NCBI RefSeq assembly: GCF_000615805.1 | Contig: NZ_BAMJ01000019.1 | Span: forward strand, 1 to 44,823 | Reading direction: 5' to 3' | Origin: Latilactobacillus fuchuensis DSM 14340 = JCM 11249 | Lineage (GTDB): Bacteria > Bacillota > Bacilli > Lactobacillales > Lactobacillaceae | DNA length: 44,823 nucleotides | In this document: piece by piece, positions 18,183 through 25,826 of the stretch | How positions within the stretch are numbered: the first letter of the stretch is position 1 | How the letters are laid out: every line of letters starts with the position of its first letter | Notes under the pieces: model-generated | Seen by the model: only the letters and a program-made list of their open reading frames with translations | Told to the model about the DNA's origin: nothing | The model's database searches: none | Translations under genes and position numbers: made by a program

Positions 18183-19121
18183 ATGGCTGATAGTGTTTCA
18201 ATTGAAAAATTAGTAAAGGATCTTAAACTGCAGGTTTATTCAGGTGAAGATCATTTAAAAGACCGCGTTGTGACTCTGAGTGATATCTCGCGTCCAGGGC
18301 TAGAATTAACGGGTTATTTCAATTATTACCCACATGAACGGGTGCAATTATTTGGCCGGACTGAAGTCTCATTTACGAAGAATATGACACCGGAAGAGCG
18401 GTTAATGATTATGCGGCGGATGTCAGTTGAAGACACGCCTTGTTTTCTAATTTCTCGGGGTTTAGAGGCGCCTGCTGAAATGTTAACAGCAGCGGCTGAA
18501 GTTGGGATTCCAGTTTTAGGGTCGTCATTACCAACCACCCGGTTATCGAGTTTAATCACGGATTATTTAGATGGTCAATTGGCTGAACGGCGCTCAATGC
18601 ACGGTGTTTTAGTCGATATTTATGGTCTTGGCGTTTTGATTACGGGTGACTCTGGTGTTGGTAAGAGTGAAACCGCTTTGGAACTCGTTAAACGGGGCCA
18701 CCGATTGATTGCTGATGATCGTGTTGATGTTTACCAACAAGATGAACAAACGGTCGTCGGCGAAGCCCCTGCGATTTTACGACACTTATTAGAGATTCGT
18801 GGGATTGGAATTATCGATGTCATGAACCTCTTTGGTGCCGGTGCAGTGCGTGCCGAAACGTCCATTTCATTGATTGTTAATCTTCAAAACTGGGATCAAG
18901 ATAAGAAATATGATCGTTTAGGTTCGGATACCGAAGAACAATTGATTTTCGATGTCCCAGTGCCTAAGATTACCGTTCCCGTTAAAGTGGGTCGGAACTT
19001 GGCAATCATCATTGAAGTGGCTGCGATGAACTTCCGGGCACGTTCAATGGGCTATGATGCGACGAAGACCTTTGAAGCGAATTTAGGGAAGTTAATTGAA
19101 TCCAATTCTGATGAAGATTAG
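18183..19121 (+). CDS. hprK: HPr kinase/phosphorylase
   Basis: HprK phosphorylates Ser46 of HPr and reverses the reaction with phosphate, setting carbon catabolite repression through CcpA. The 312-residue protein has the N-terminal domain (MADSVSIEKLVKDLKL), the P-loop GDSGVGKSE at about 155-163, and the HprK signature region (EIRGIGIIDVMNLFGAGAVR). The start ATG 18183 lies 10 nt after AGAAGGA. It precedes lgt as in most Firmicutes. A terminator lies between the two genes. Confidence 0.97.
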   Translation: MADSVSIEKLVKDLKLQVYSGEDHLKDRVVTLSDISRPGLELTGYFNYYPHERVQLFGRTEVSFTKNMTPEERLMIMRRMSVEDTPCFLISRGLEAPAEMLTAAAEVGIPVLGSSLPTTRLSSLITDYLDGQLAERRSMHGVLVDIYGLGVLITGDSGVGKSETALELVKRGHRLIADDRVDVYQQDEQTVVGEAPAILRHLLEIRGIGIIDVMNLFGAGAVRAETSISLIVNLQNWDQDKKYDRLGSDTEEQLIFDVPVPKITVPVKVGRNLAIIIEVAAMNFRARSMGYDATKTFEANLGKLIESNSDED

Positions 19122-19166
19122 ACTTTAAAAAATAGAAAAAATGACCTATTTTGGTAGGTCAATTGG

Positions 19167-19216
19167 CTAGATTGAGCTATACTGTTAAAAGAAACAGTAA
19201 TCAATCTAGTTTTTTT
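19167..19216 (+). terminator. hprK terminator, close to the lgt ribosome binding site
   Basis: CTAGATTGA (19167-19175) pairs with TCAATCTAG (19201-19209); inside it ACTGTT pairs with AACAGT. Seven T residues follow. The T run ends 7 bp before the AAGGAG of lgt, so the hairpin may also act as an attenuator of lgt-gpsA. A second small hairpin, GACCTA..TAGGTC, lies just upstream at 19143-19160. Confidence 0.8.
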
Positions 19217-19231
19217 GTGGATTAAGGAGCG

Positions 19232-20068
19232 ATGACTTTGAATTTATTAGTAGGTGCATTGAATCCGATTGCGCTACAGTTGGGACCACTTGAGATTCAT
19301 TGGTACGGCGTGATTATTGCGACTGCGGTTGTCTTGGCAGTGGCATTAGCCTTGCAAGAAGCAAAGCGTCGCCGAGTGAGTGAAGATGATATTTTAAATT
19401 TGATTTTATGGGCGTTACCCTTTTCATTAATTGGCGCGCGTCTATACTACGTTATTTTTGAATGGCCTTATTATCAAGCTAATCCGGGCGAAATTATTAA
19501 GATTTGGCACGGTGGTATTGCGATTTATGGTGGTTTAATTGCGGCATCGATTGTCTTCATTATTTATTGTCGGAATCATGCGTTGTCGGCGTGGTTGATT
19601 TTAGATATCGCCGCACCAACGGTTATGTTGGCCCAAGCAATTGGACGCTGGGGTAATTTTATGAATCAAGAAGCCTATGGTGGCGTGACGTCATTACACT
19701 TCTTACAACAATTGCATTTACCGAATTGGTTGATTCAACAGATGTTAATTGATGGCAGTTATCGACAACCAACGTTCTTATACGAATCGGTCTGGAACCT
19801 CATTGGGTTTGCGATTTTAATGAGTATTCGTCATCGGACCGGTTGGTTTAAACAAGGTGAAATTTTACTCAGTTATATTATGTGGTACGCGTTTGGTCGC
19901 TTCTTTGTTGAAGGGATGCGGACCGATAGTTTATACTTAGGACCATTAAGAGTTTCTCAAATTGTGTCGATTGTCTTATTAATTGGCGCAATCGCGGTTT
20001 GGATTTGGCGGCGCCGTCAAAAACAAGTGCCTGACTATTTAGCCGGCAATTTAACGCAGAGATATTAA
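19232..20068 (+). CDS. lgt: Prolipoprotein diacylglyceryl transferase
   Basis: Lgt transfers diacylglycerol to the lipobox Cys of prolipoproteins, such as the PstS and glucosaminidase lipoproteins of this window. The 278-residue polytopic protein has about seven helices and the Lgt signature [16 protein letters not shown] 19232 lies only 2 nt after AAGGAG (19224-19229), while TTG 19238 lies 8 nt after it, so translation may begin at the TTG ([10 protein letters not shown]), two residues later. It ends 18 bp before gpsA, with which it forms an operon. Confidence 0.96.
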   Translation: MTLNLLVGALNPIALQLGPLEIHWYGVIIATAVVLAVALALQEAKRRRVSEDDILNLILWALPFSLIGARLYYVIFEWPYYQANPGEIIKIWHGGIAIYGGLIAASIVFIIYCRNHALSAWLILDIAAPTVMLAQAIGRWGNFMNQEAYGGVTSLHFLQQLHLPNWLIQQMLIDGSYRQPTFLYESVWNLIGFAILMSIRHRTGWFKQGEILLSYIMWYAFGRFFVEGMRTDSLYLGPLRVSQIVSIVLLIGAIAVWIWRRRQKQVPDYLAGNLTQRY

Positions 20069-20086
20069 AGAGGAGAAAATTAAATT

Positions 20087-21109
20087 ATGACAGTTAATAT
20101 TGCAGTTTTAGGTGCCGGCTCATGGGGCACAATCTTAGCCAATTTATTAGTCGAAAATGGCCATCACGTTGAATTATGGGGCAACGACGCTGAAAAAGTG
20201 GCTGAAATTAATGAGCAACATACGAATAAACATTATTTACCCGATTTTAAAATTAATCCACAACTACACGCTACTTTAGATTTGGATGAAGCGTTTGAAC
20301 AAGTTGACGTTGTTTTATTCGTCATCCCAACGCAAGTAATCCGACAAGTAGCTGAACAAATTGCACCTGTTTTAGCAGCTAAACAAGTTAAACCAGTGAT
20401 TGTCACGGCCTCTAAAGGCCTAGAACAAGGGACGCATAAGCGGATTTCTGAAGTCTTGACGGAAACGATTCCGGTAGACGTTCGTAACGGAATTGTCGTT
20501 TTATCAGGTCCTAGCCATGCGGAAGACGTTGCGATGAAAGATATTACAACGTTAACGGCCGCTTCAACTGATCTTGCGCAAGCTGAATGGGTTCAAGAAA
20601 TTTTTATGAACGATTATTTCCGCTTGTACACCAATACCGATGTTGTTGGTGTTGAAATGGGTGCGGCTTTGAAGAACGTGATTGCGCTAGGCGCCGGTGC
20701 GTTACACGGCCTAGGTTATGGTGACAACACGAAGGCCGCTCTAATGACGCGGGGCTTAGCTGAAATTTCTCGTCTTGGTGTCGCGATGGGCGCTAACCCG
20801 TTAACCTTTATCGGGTTATCAGGTGTTGGCGATTTAATCGTCACTGGGACTAGTGTGCATTCCCGTAACTGGCGTGCGGGTAACGCGTTAGGCCAAGGCC
20901 AAAAACTACCAGAAGTCCTTGAAAATATGGGCATGGTCGTCGAAGGGGTTGCAACCTGTAAAGCGGCCTACGAATTAGCCCAACAACGTTCAGTTGAAAT
21001 GCCAATCACGACAGCGATTTATAATGTCCTATATCGTGATTGTGATATTAAAACTGAAATTGGCAATTTAATGCAACGCTCAGGCAAACCAGAAATAGAC
21101 TTTAACTAA
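20087..21109 (+). CDS. gpsA: Glycerol-3-phosphate dehydrogenase [NAD(P)+]
   Basis: GpsA makes sn-glycerol-3-phosphate from dihydroxyacetone phosphate for phospholipid synthesis. The 340-residue protein begins with the nucleotide-binding GAGSWGT motif (about 9-15) and has the family segment GPSHAEDVA, the catalytic Lys region EMGAALKNVIALGAG, and GLSGVGDLIVTGTSVHSRNWRAG is split over the substrate-binding loop. RBS AGAGGAG. A minimal repeat unit overlaps its stop codon. Confidence 0.97.
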   Translation: MTVNIAVLGAGSWGTILANLLVENGHHVELWGNDAEKVAEINEQHTNKHYLPDFKINPQLHATLDLDEAFEQVDVVLFVIPTQVIRQVAEQIAPVLAAKQVKPVIVTASKGLEQGTHKRISEVLTETIPVDVRNGIVVLSGPSHAEDVAMKDITTLTAASTDLAQAEWVQEIFMNDYFRLYTNTDVVGVEMGAALKNVIALGAGALHGLGYGDNTKAALMTRGLAEISRLGVAMGANPLTFIGLSGVGDLIVTGTSVHSRNWRAGNALGQGQKLPEVLENMGMVVEGVATCKAAYELAQQRSVEMPITTAIYNVLYRDCDIKTEIGNLMQRSGKPEIDFN

Positions 21110-21152
21110 GTGTGTTGAGTTGCGGAAGTTGTTGTAACTCAAAAGCACGTTA
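21108..21152 (+). repeat. Structured intergenic repeat, unit F (minimal)
   Basis: Only 45 bp: AAGTGTGTTGAGTTGC joined directly to GGAAGTTGTTGTAACTC and AAAAGCACGTTA. The central hairpin is absent, but the outer arms still pair (GAGTTGC with GTAACTC, in part). Its first two bases are the last two of the gpsA stop codon. Confidence 0.75.
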
Positions 21153-21158
21153 AGATCG

Positions 21159-21277
21159 AAGTGCCTAACTCAGCCGTTAAACTTCTGAGTATAGCCTAGA
21201 ATCGGGAAGTATGACGGATTTTAGTCATAGTTCCCGATTTGTAGCTAGACGGAATAAGTTGGCTGAGAAGCACGTTA
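21159..21277 (+). repeat. Structured intergenic repeat, unit G
   Basis: AAGTGCC to AGCACGTTA. CTCAGCC (21169-21175) pairs with GGCTGAG (21261-21267); AACTT pairs with AAGTT; junction motifs GAGTATAGCCTAG and GTAGCTAGACGGAA; inner hairpin AATCGGGAA..TTCCCGATT. The linker from unit F is AGATCG. Confidence 0.85.
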
Positions 21278-21283
21278 AAATCG

Positions 21284-21359
21284 AAGTGCTGGAGTTCACG
21301 GGTAGCTTCTGAACTGGGTGTTATGAGTGTTCTTTACTCACGATGCCCAGTTTATTTTT
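21284..21359 (+). repeat. Structured intergenic repeat, unit H (5' half)
   Basis: Begins AAGTGCTGGAGTTCACGGG and GTAGCTTCTGA, then an inner hairpin that ends in a T-rich tract instead of the right module. As in unit A, the truncated copy has become a terminator. Confidence 0.65.
21312..21357 (+). terminator. lgt-gpsA terminator
   Basis: AACTGGG at 21312 pairs with CCCAGTT ending at 21352, with inner GAGT..ACTC pairing, followed by TATTTTT. It is part of repeat unit H. Confidence 0.7.
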
Positions 21360-21426
21360 AAGTGCGTGCAAATAGAAACCGGAATCATCTTAAATCTGTA
21401 TCGCGCTCGTTAAAAATCTGTGTTAT

Positions 21427-21432
21427 TATAAT
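21427..21432 (+). promoter_or_regulatory. -10 element before the TPR gene
   Basis: A perfect TATAAT lies 43 bp before the start at 21475; no clear -35 is seen 17 bp upstream. Confidence 0.45.
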
Positions 21433-21474
21433 CTTTAGTTGAACGAAATGGACTAAAGGAGAACCGATTACTTT

Positions 21475-21885
21475 ATGGGTGATTTGGTAACAATCAGACC
21501 AACTTGTGAATTTTATTTTGACCGTGGCATGCAAGCTTTTGAACGGTTTCAGTACACGAAAGCCTTAAATTGTTTGCAACAAGCCAAAACGTTAGCAAAA
21601 ACGAAAGATGATTATATCTTTGTTATTTGTCAGCTAGCGATTTGTTTGGAGTCGGTCGGTCAGTATCAGAATGCGGTGGCGGCACTGGAAGAAATTCCAG
21701 TCGCCAATTACCAAAGTCATCCGGAGATTCAATATTTTCTGGCGACGGCTTATGCATTTTTAGATCAGATGCAGGCTAGTTTTCAACTCGCAACGGCCTA
21801 TCTGCAGAGTGGTGATTTAGATTTTGCAACTGAAGCAACTGACTTGTTGCAAGAGTTGAAAAAGACGAGTCCGTCAAACTGGTAA
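21475..21885 (+). CDS. Small tetratricopeptide-repeat protein
   Basis: The 136-residue protein has about three TPR-like helical pairs: FYFDRGMQAFERFQYTKAL, ICQLAICLESVGQYQNAV and QYFLATAYAFLDQMQASF. It has no signal peptide or membrane helix and is probably a cytoplasmic interaction module. It has its own promoter and a terminator that begins inside its last codons. The partner is unknown; position next to trxB gives little information. Confidence 0.75.
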   Translation: MGDLVTIRPTCEFYFDRGMQAFERFQYTKALNCLQQAKTLAKTKDDYIFVICQLAICLESVGQYQNAVAALEEIPVANYQSHPEIQYFLATAYAFLDQMQASFQLATAYLQSGDLDFATEATDLLQELKKTSPSNW

Positions 21886-21908
21886 ACAGTTTGGTGGACT
21901 TTTTTTTT
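21868..21908 (+). terminator. Terminator overlapping the end of the TPR gene
   Basis: AGTCCGTCAAACTG (21868-21881) pairs with CAGTTTGGTGGACT (21887-21900), followed by eight T residues. The 5' arm lies in coding sequence and the stop codon in the loop. Confidence 0.9.
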
Positions 21909-21970
21909 AAGAGCGGGTAAGATTAGCTTAGAGTAAATAAACACTTCTGAAAAGTAAGGGGATTATTAAG

Positions 21971-22891
21971 ATGACTAAAAGTTATGATGTAATTGTGATT
22001 GGTGCAGGGCCTGGTGGGATGACTGCCGCGCTATACGCGTCACGTTCGAATTTATCAGTATTGATGTTAGACCGCGGGATTTATGGTGGTCAAATGAATA
22101 ACACCGCTGAGGTTGAGAATTATCCTGGCTTTAAATCAATTTTAGGCCCCGAATTAGGCGAAAAAATGTACGCCAGTGCAACACAATTTGGTGCTGAATA
22201 TGGTTACGGCACGGTCACGAGTATTGAAGACCAAGGCGAGACTAAACTAGTGCATACTGATCAAGGTGATTTTGAAGGCCGTGCGATCATTATTGCAACG
22301 GGTTCTGAACATAAAAAATTAGGGGCAACTGGTGAAGATACTTATAGTGGCCGTGGTGTATCATACTGTGCGGTTTGTGATGGTGCCTTTTTCAAGAATA
22401 AAGAAGTCGTTGTCATTGGTGGCGGGGATTCAGCCATTGAAGAAGGGATTTACCTAACGCAGTTGGCAAGCAAAGTCACTGTGATTCACCGTCGTGATCA
22501 ATTACGCGCGCAAGAAATTCTGCAACAACGTGCTTTTGATAATGATAAGATGTATTTTATCTGGAACGCTCAAATGCAAACTATCGAGGGCGATGATAAG
22601 AAAGTCAGTGGCGTGACTTATACTGATAAAGAAACTGGCGAAGCGCGTCAAATCGATGCTAGCGGCGTTTTCATCTATGTCGGTATCGAACCAATGACGT
22701 CCGCTTTTAAAGATTTAGGTATTTTAACGGATGCGGGTTGGATTAAAACGGACGACCACATGGCCACAAAAGTCCCTGGCATTTACGCAATTGGTGATGT
22801 CCGCGAAAAAGACCTCCGTCAAATCACAACAGCAGTAGGTGACGGCGGCATAGCAGGCCAAGAAGTCTTTAAATATATTCAAAGTATCTAA
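21971..22891 (+). CDS. trxB: Thioredoxin-disulfide reductase
   Basis: TrxB passes electrons from NADPH through FAD to thioredoxin. The 306-residue flavoprotein has the FAD-binding GAGPGGM near 12-18, the redox-active CAVC (Cys133 and Cys136), the NADPH-binding GGGDSAIEEG and the C-terminal IYAIGDVR motif. The length is normal. RBS is AAGGGG with slightly long spacing. It is followed 6 bp after the stop by repeat unit I. Confidence 0.97.
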   Translation: MTKSYDVIVIGAGPGGMTAALYASRSNLSVLMLDRGIYGGQMNNTAEVENYPGFKSILGPELGEKMYASATQFGAEYGYGTVTSIEDQGETKLVHTDQGDFEGRAIIIATGSEHKKLGATGEDTYSGRGVSYCAVCDGAFFKNKEVVVIGGGDSAIEEGIYLTQLASKVTVIHRRDQLRAQEILQQRAFDNDKMYFIWNAQMQTIEGDDKKVSGVTYTDKETGEARQIDASGVFIYVGIEPMTSAFKDLGILTDAGWIKTDDHMATKVPGIYAIGDVREKDLRQITTAVGDGGIAGQEVFKYIQSI

Positions 22892-22897
22892 TAAAAT

Positions 22898-23032
22898 AAG
22901 TGCTCACCCAAGCAGGTTGACCTTGAGCATAACCTAAAAATTGTCCATATGATTTGAATTTTAATCATGTGGGCAATTTTGTAGTTAGGCGGAAAGGTCA
23001 GCTTGGGTTGCAATCAGCAACTGAGCATTAAC
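22898..23032 (+). repeat. Structured intergenic repeat, unit I with a hybrid end
   Basis: The unit begins AAGTGCTCACCC. CCCAAGC (22907-22913) pairs with GCTTGGG (23001-23007), ACCT with AGGT, and the junction motifs are GAGCATAACCTA and TAGTTAGGCGGAA. Instead of AGCACGTTA it switches near 23008 into GCAATCAGCAACTGAGCATTAAC, the left module of the A/C/M subfamily, as if two units had recombined. Confidence 0.8.
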
Positions 23033-23071
23033 AAAAAGCAGCAAGTCTCTTAACAAAAAGCAGCAAGTCTC
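23028..23071 (+). repeat. 22-bp perfect tandem duplication of a terminator arm
   Basis: Positions 23028-23049 and 23050-23071 are identical (start TTAACAAAAAGCAGC). Either copy can supply the 5' arm of the terminator that follows, though only the second is adjacent to the loop. Confidence 0.9.
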
Positions 23072-23100
23072 TTAACATTAAGAGGCTTGCCGCTTTTTTT
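23055..23100 (+). terminator. trxB terminator
   Basis: AAGCAGCAAGTCTCTT pairs with AAGAGGCTTGCCGCTT, followed by TTTTT. Confidence 0.85.
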
Positions 23101-23172
23101 GATTGGTCTAGGTGTTCAGAAAGTAAAAGTTCGATTAAATTAGGGCTAGTGGCAGAGGAAAGCGGTTGATTA

Positions 23173-23181
23173 TGGTATAAT
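23173..23181 (+). promoter_or_regulatory. pgm promoter, extended -10
   Basis: TGGTATAAT is an extended -10, 38 bp before the start codon at 23219. Confidence 0.6.
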
Positions 23182-23218
23182 TAATTCGATATTTTAGATT
23201 ACATTCGGGGGTTACAAC

Positions 23219-24943
23219 ATGAGTTGGCAAGATAATTATGCAGTTTGGCAGCAACAACCTGTCATGGATTTAGCGTTACAAAAAACATTAACTGAAATGG
23301 CGAACGACCAAGAAGCGCTCGAACGTGCTTTTAGTGTGCCAATGGAATTCGGAACAGCCGGCATGCGGGGACTCTTAGGCCCTGGGATTAATTGTATGAA
23401 CATCTACACTGTCCGCCAAGCCACTGAAGGTTTAGCGCAGTTTATGGAAACTTTACCTGATGCGACTAAAAAACGCGGGGTGGCGATTAGTTTCGATTCA
23501 CGTTACCAATCAGAAACCTTTGCACATGAAGCAGCTCGCGTGTTAGGCCAACATCAAATTCCTTCGTTTGTCTTTGATGCGCTTCGTCCAACACCAGAAC
23601 TATCATTTACTGTTAGGCATTTAAACACCTATGCCGGCATCATGATTACGGCGAGTCATAACCCAAAACAATATAATGGTTACAAGATTTACGGCGAAGA
23701 TGGCGCCCAAATGCCACCTAAAGAATCCGACATGATTACGGATTATATCCGTAAGGTGACCGATTTATTCGCGATTGAAGTAGCGGATGAATCACCACTA
23801 CGCGAAGCCGGGTTAATGACGTTAATCGGTGAAAATGTCGATCAAGCGTACTTAGCTGAAGTCAAGAAAGTCACGATTAACCAAGAATTAGTCGATACAG
23901 TCGGTAAAACGATGTCTTTAATTTACACACCACTTCACGGAACTGGGAAAGTTTTAGGCGAACGGGCCTTACGCCAAGCTGGGTTTGAACAATTCACGAT
24001 GGTGCCAGAACAAGCGATTGCTGATCCTGAATTTTCAACAACGCCATTCCCTAATCCTGAATTTCCACAAACGTTTGATATGGCGATTGAACTTGGCCAG
24101 AAACAACAAGCCGATTTATTGATTGCCACTGATCCCGATGCTGACCGGTTAGGGGCCGCTGTGCGCCAACCAGACGGTAGTTATCAATTGATGACGGGGA
24201 ACCAAATTGCCTCAGTTCTGTTGCGCTATATTTTACAAGCCAGCAAAGATGCAGGAACACTACCCGCTAACGCGGCCGCTGTTAAATCAATCGTTTCAAC
24301 TGAATTAGCGACTAAAATTGCCGCTAGTTACAACGTCAAGATGATTGATGTCTTAACGGGCTTCAAATTTATTGCTGAACAAATTCAACATTTTGAAGAG
24401 ACAAGCGAGAATACGTTCATGTTTGGCTTTGAAGAAAGTTACGGTTATTTAGTTAAACCATTCGTACGTGATAAAGATGCGATTCAAACATTGGTCTTGT
24501 TAGCTGAAGTGGCCGCTTACTATAAATCAAACGGTAAGACGTTGTATGACGGTATTCAAGAATTATATGCTGAATATGGCTACTACGCTGAACAAACGAC
24601 TGCCATTGATTTTGAAGGCGTTGACGGCCCACAACAAATGGCCAACTTGATGGTTAAATGCCGTCAAGAAAGTCCGGTTGAATTTGCTGGGATTAAAGTG
24701 GCTTCAGCTGAAGACTTCCAAGCACAAACCGAAACGTTTGCGGATGGTCACAGTGAAGTCATCAACTTGCCAAGTTCAAACGTTTTGAAATATCATCTTG
24801 AAGATGGTACTTGGATTGCTATTCGTCCTAGTGGGACTGAACCTAAAGTGAAGTTCTATGTCGGGACACAAGCGGATGATGAAGCAACGGCCGATTTGAA
24901 ATTAGCCAACTTTGAAAAAGCGATTCAAAAACTCGTTAAATAA
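23219..24943 (+). CDS. pgm: Phosphoglucomutase/phosphomannomutase, alpha-D-phosphohexomutase family
   Basis: The 574-residue enzyme interconverts glucose-1-phosphate and glucose-6-phosphate, feeding UDP-glucose and cell-envelope precursors. The catalytic phosphoserine loop TASHNPKQYNGYK, the metal loop DPDADRLG, the sugar-binding GFEESYGYL and the phosphate-binding RPSGTEPKVKFY are present in order. The length is that of the long PgcA/YbbT-like type rather than GlmM. It is transcribed alone. Confidence 0.95.
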   Translation: MSWQDNYAVWQQQPVMDLALQKTLTEMANDQEALERAFSVPMEFGTAGMRGLLGPGINCMNIYTVRQATEGLAQFMETLPDATKKRGVAISFDSRYQSETFAHEAARVLGQHQIPSFVFDALRPTPELSFTVRHLNTYAGIMITASHNPKQYNGYKIYGEDGAQMPPKESDMITDYIRKVTDLFAIEVADESPLREAGLMTLIGENVDQAYLAEVKKVTINQELVDTVGKTMSLIYTPLHGTGKVLGERALRQAGFEQFTMVPEQAIADPEFSTTPFPNPEFPQTFDMAIELGQKQQADLLIATDPDADRLGAAVRQPDGSYQLMTGNQIASVLLRYILQASKDAGTLPANAAAVKSIVSTELATKIAASYNVKMIDVLTGFKFIAEQIQHFEETSENTFMFGFEESYGYLVKPFVRDKDAIQTLVLLAEVAAYYKSNGKTLYDGIQELYAEYGYYAEQTTAIDFEGVDGPQQMANLMVKCRQESPVEFAGIKVASAEDFQAQTETFADGHSEVINLPSSNVLKYHLEDGTWIAIRPSGTEPKVKFYVGTQADDEATADLKLANFEKAIQKLVK

Positions 24944-24953
24944 GGGTTACTGA

Positions 24954-24982
24954 TTTACTTTTAATGTCAGATTATCTATAAT
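24954..24982 (+). promoter_or_regulatory. Promoter of the HD-domain gene
   Basis: TTTACT (24954-24959) and TATAAT (24977-24982) with a 17-bp spacer. A hairpin follows only about 10 bp after the expected transcription start. Confidence 0.7.
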
Positions 24983-24992
24983 AGATTCAACG

Positions 24993-25026
24993 AATAGGCG
25001 GACTGCATAATGAGTCGGTCTATTTT
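24993..25026 (+). terminator. pgm terminator or leader hairpin of the HD gene
   Basis: ATAGGCGGACT pairs with AGTCGGTCTAT (one G-G mismatch), followed by TTTTTG. It lies downstream of the promoter at 24954, so it could end pgm transcripts and also attenuate the next gene. Confidence 0.55.
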
Positions 25027-25049
25027 TGTAAGAATGGAGGAATTTAAGA

Positions 25050-25688
25050 ATGGGCATGCATCAGTATTTACAAGGGTTAAATAGTTTAGAGACCATCAGA
25101 CGGGCACCAGGGTTGTTTAAGTACCAAGAACATTCGGTTGCATCGCATTCTTTTAAAGTCGCTGAAATTGCGCAACTCTTAGGGGATATCGAAGAAGAAA
25201 GCGGCCAAGAAGTGAAATGGCAAGTGTTGTACGAACGGGCTTTGAATCACGATTATACGGAACGCTTCATCGGTGACATTAAGACGCCGGTTAAATATGC
25301 GACCCAAGAATTGCGGCAAATGTTGGCGAACGTTGAAAGTTCGTTAACCGATAACTTTATCAATAATGAAATTCCAGATTTTTTACAAGAACGGTATCGC
25401 CGACGTTTGAGCGAAGGTAAAGATGAAACTTTAGAAGGCCAACTCCTATCAGTCGCTGATAAAATTGATCTCTTATACGAGTCATTTGGCGAAATTGAAA
25501 AGGGTAATCCAGAAAATGCCTTCCTCGAAATTTTTGCGGAAAGTCTTAAAACGATTATGCGTTATCAACAACTCGCCAGCGCGCGTTATTTCATTCAAGA
25601 AATGCTACCTGATCTCTTGAGTGAGGATTTTGCGGACCGCGGTAAGTTAACCCAATTGGTCCGTCAAACCCTATCAAACCAGGCTTAA
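25050..25688 (+). CDS. HD-domain phosphohydrolase, YfbR-like
   Basis: The 212-residue protein carries an HD-domain metal site: His33 (HSVASHSFKVAE) and His67-Asp68 (ALNHDYTERF), with a later Asp in LLSVADKIDLLYESF. It resembles the YfbR group of 5'-deoxynucleotidases, so a nucleotide-hydrolysing role is plausible but not proven. It lies directly before uvrB. RBS is GGAGG at 25037-25041. Confidence 0.8.
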   Translation: MGMHQYLQGLNSLETIRRAPGLFKYQEHSVASHSFKVAEIAQLLGDIEEESGQEVKWQVLYERALNHDYTERFIGDIKTPVKYATQELRQMLANVESSLTDNFINNEIPDFLQERYRRRLSEGKDETLEGQLLSVADKIDLLYESFGEIEKGNPENAFLEIFAESLKTIMRYQQLASARYFIQEMLPDLLSEDFADRGKLTQLVRQTLSNQA

Positions 25689-25700
25689 TCGTAAGTGTGG

Positions 25701-25726
25701 CGAAAATATGTTCGGTATGTTAGAAT
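25701..25726 (+). promoter_or_regulatory. SOS box and -10 of the uvrBA operon
   Basis: CGAAAATATGTTCG (25701-25714) differs by one base from the Gram-positive LexA/DinR consensus CGAAC-N4-GTTCG. TAGAAT (25721-25726) is a likely -10, so the repressor would cover the promoter. UvrBA is a classical SOS operon. Confidence 0.8.
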
Positions 25727-25763
25727 AGTGAATGACTTAAAGAACATCAGACGATTTAAGGAG

Positions 25764-25796
25764 AGTTTGGGCAATTTATTGTCCAAACTTCTTTTG
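25764..25796 (+). terminator. Hairpin in the uvrB leader
   Basis: AGTTTGGGCAAT (25764-25775) pairs with ATTGTCCAAACT (25778-25789), one G-U pair, followed by TCTTTT. It can serve as terminator of the HD gene and, being downstream of the SOS promoter, may attenuate uvrB. Confidence 0.55.
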
Positions 25797-25826
25797 TCGC
25801 GAGCATAATTGGACTGGAGGCTTTTG

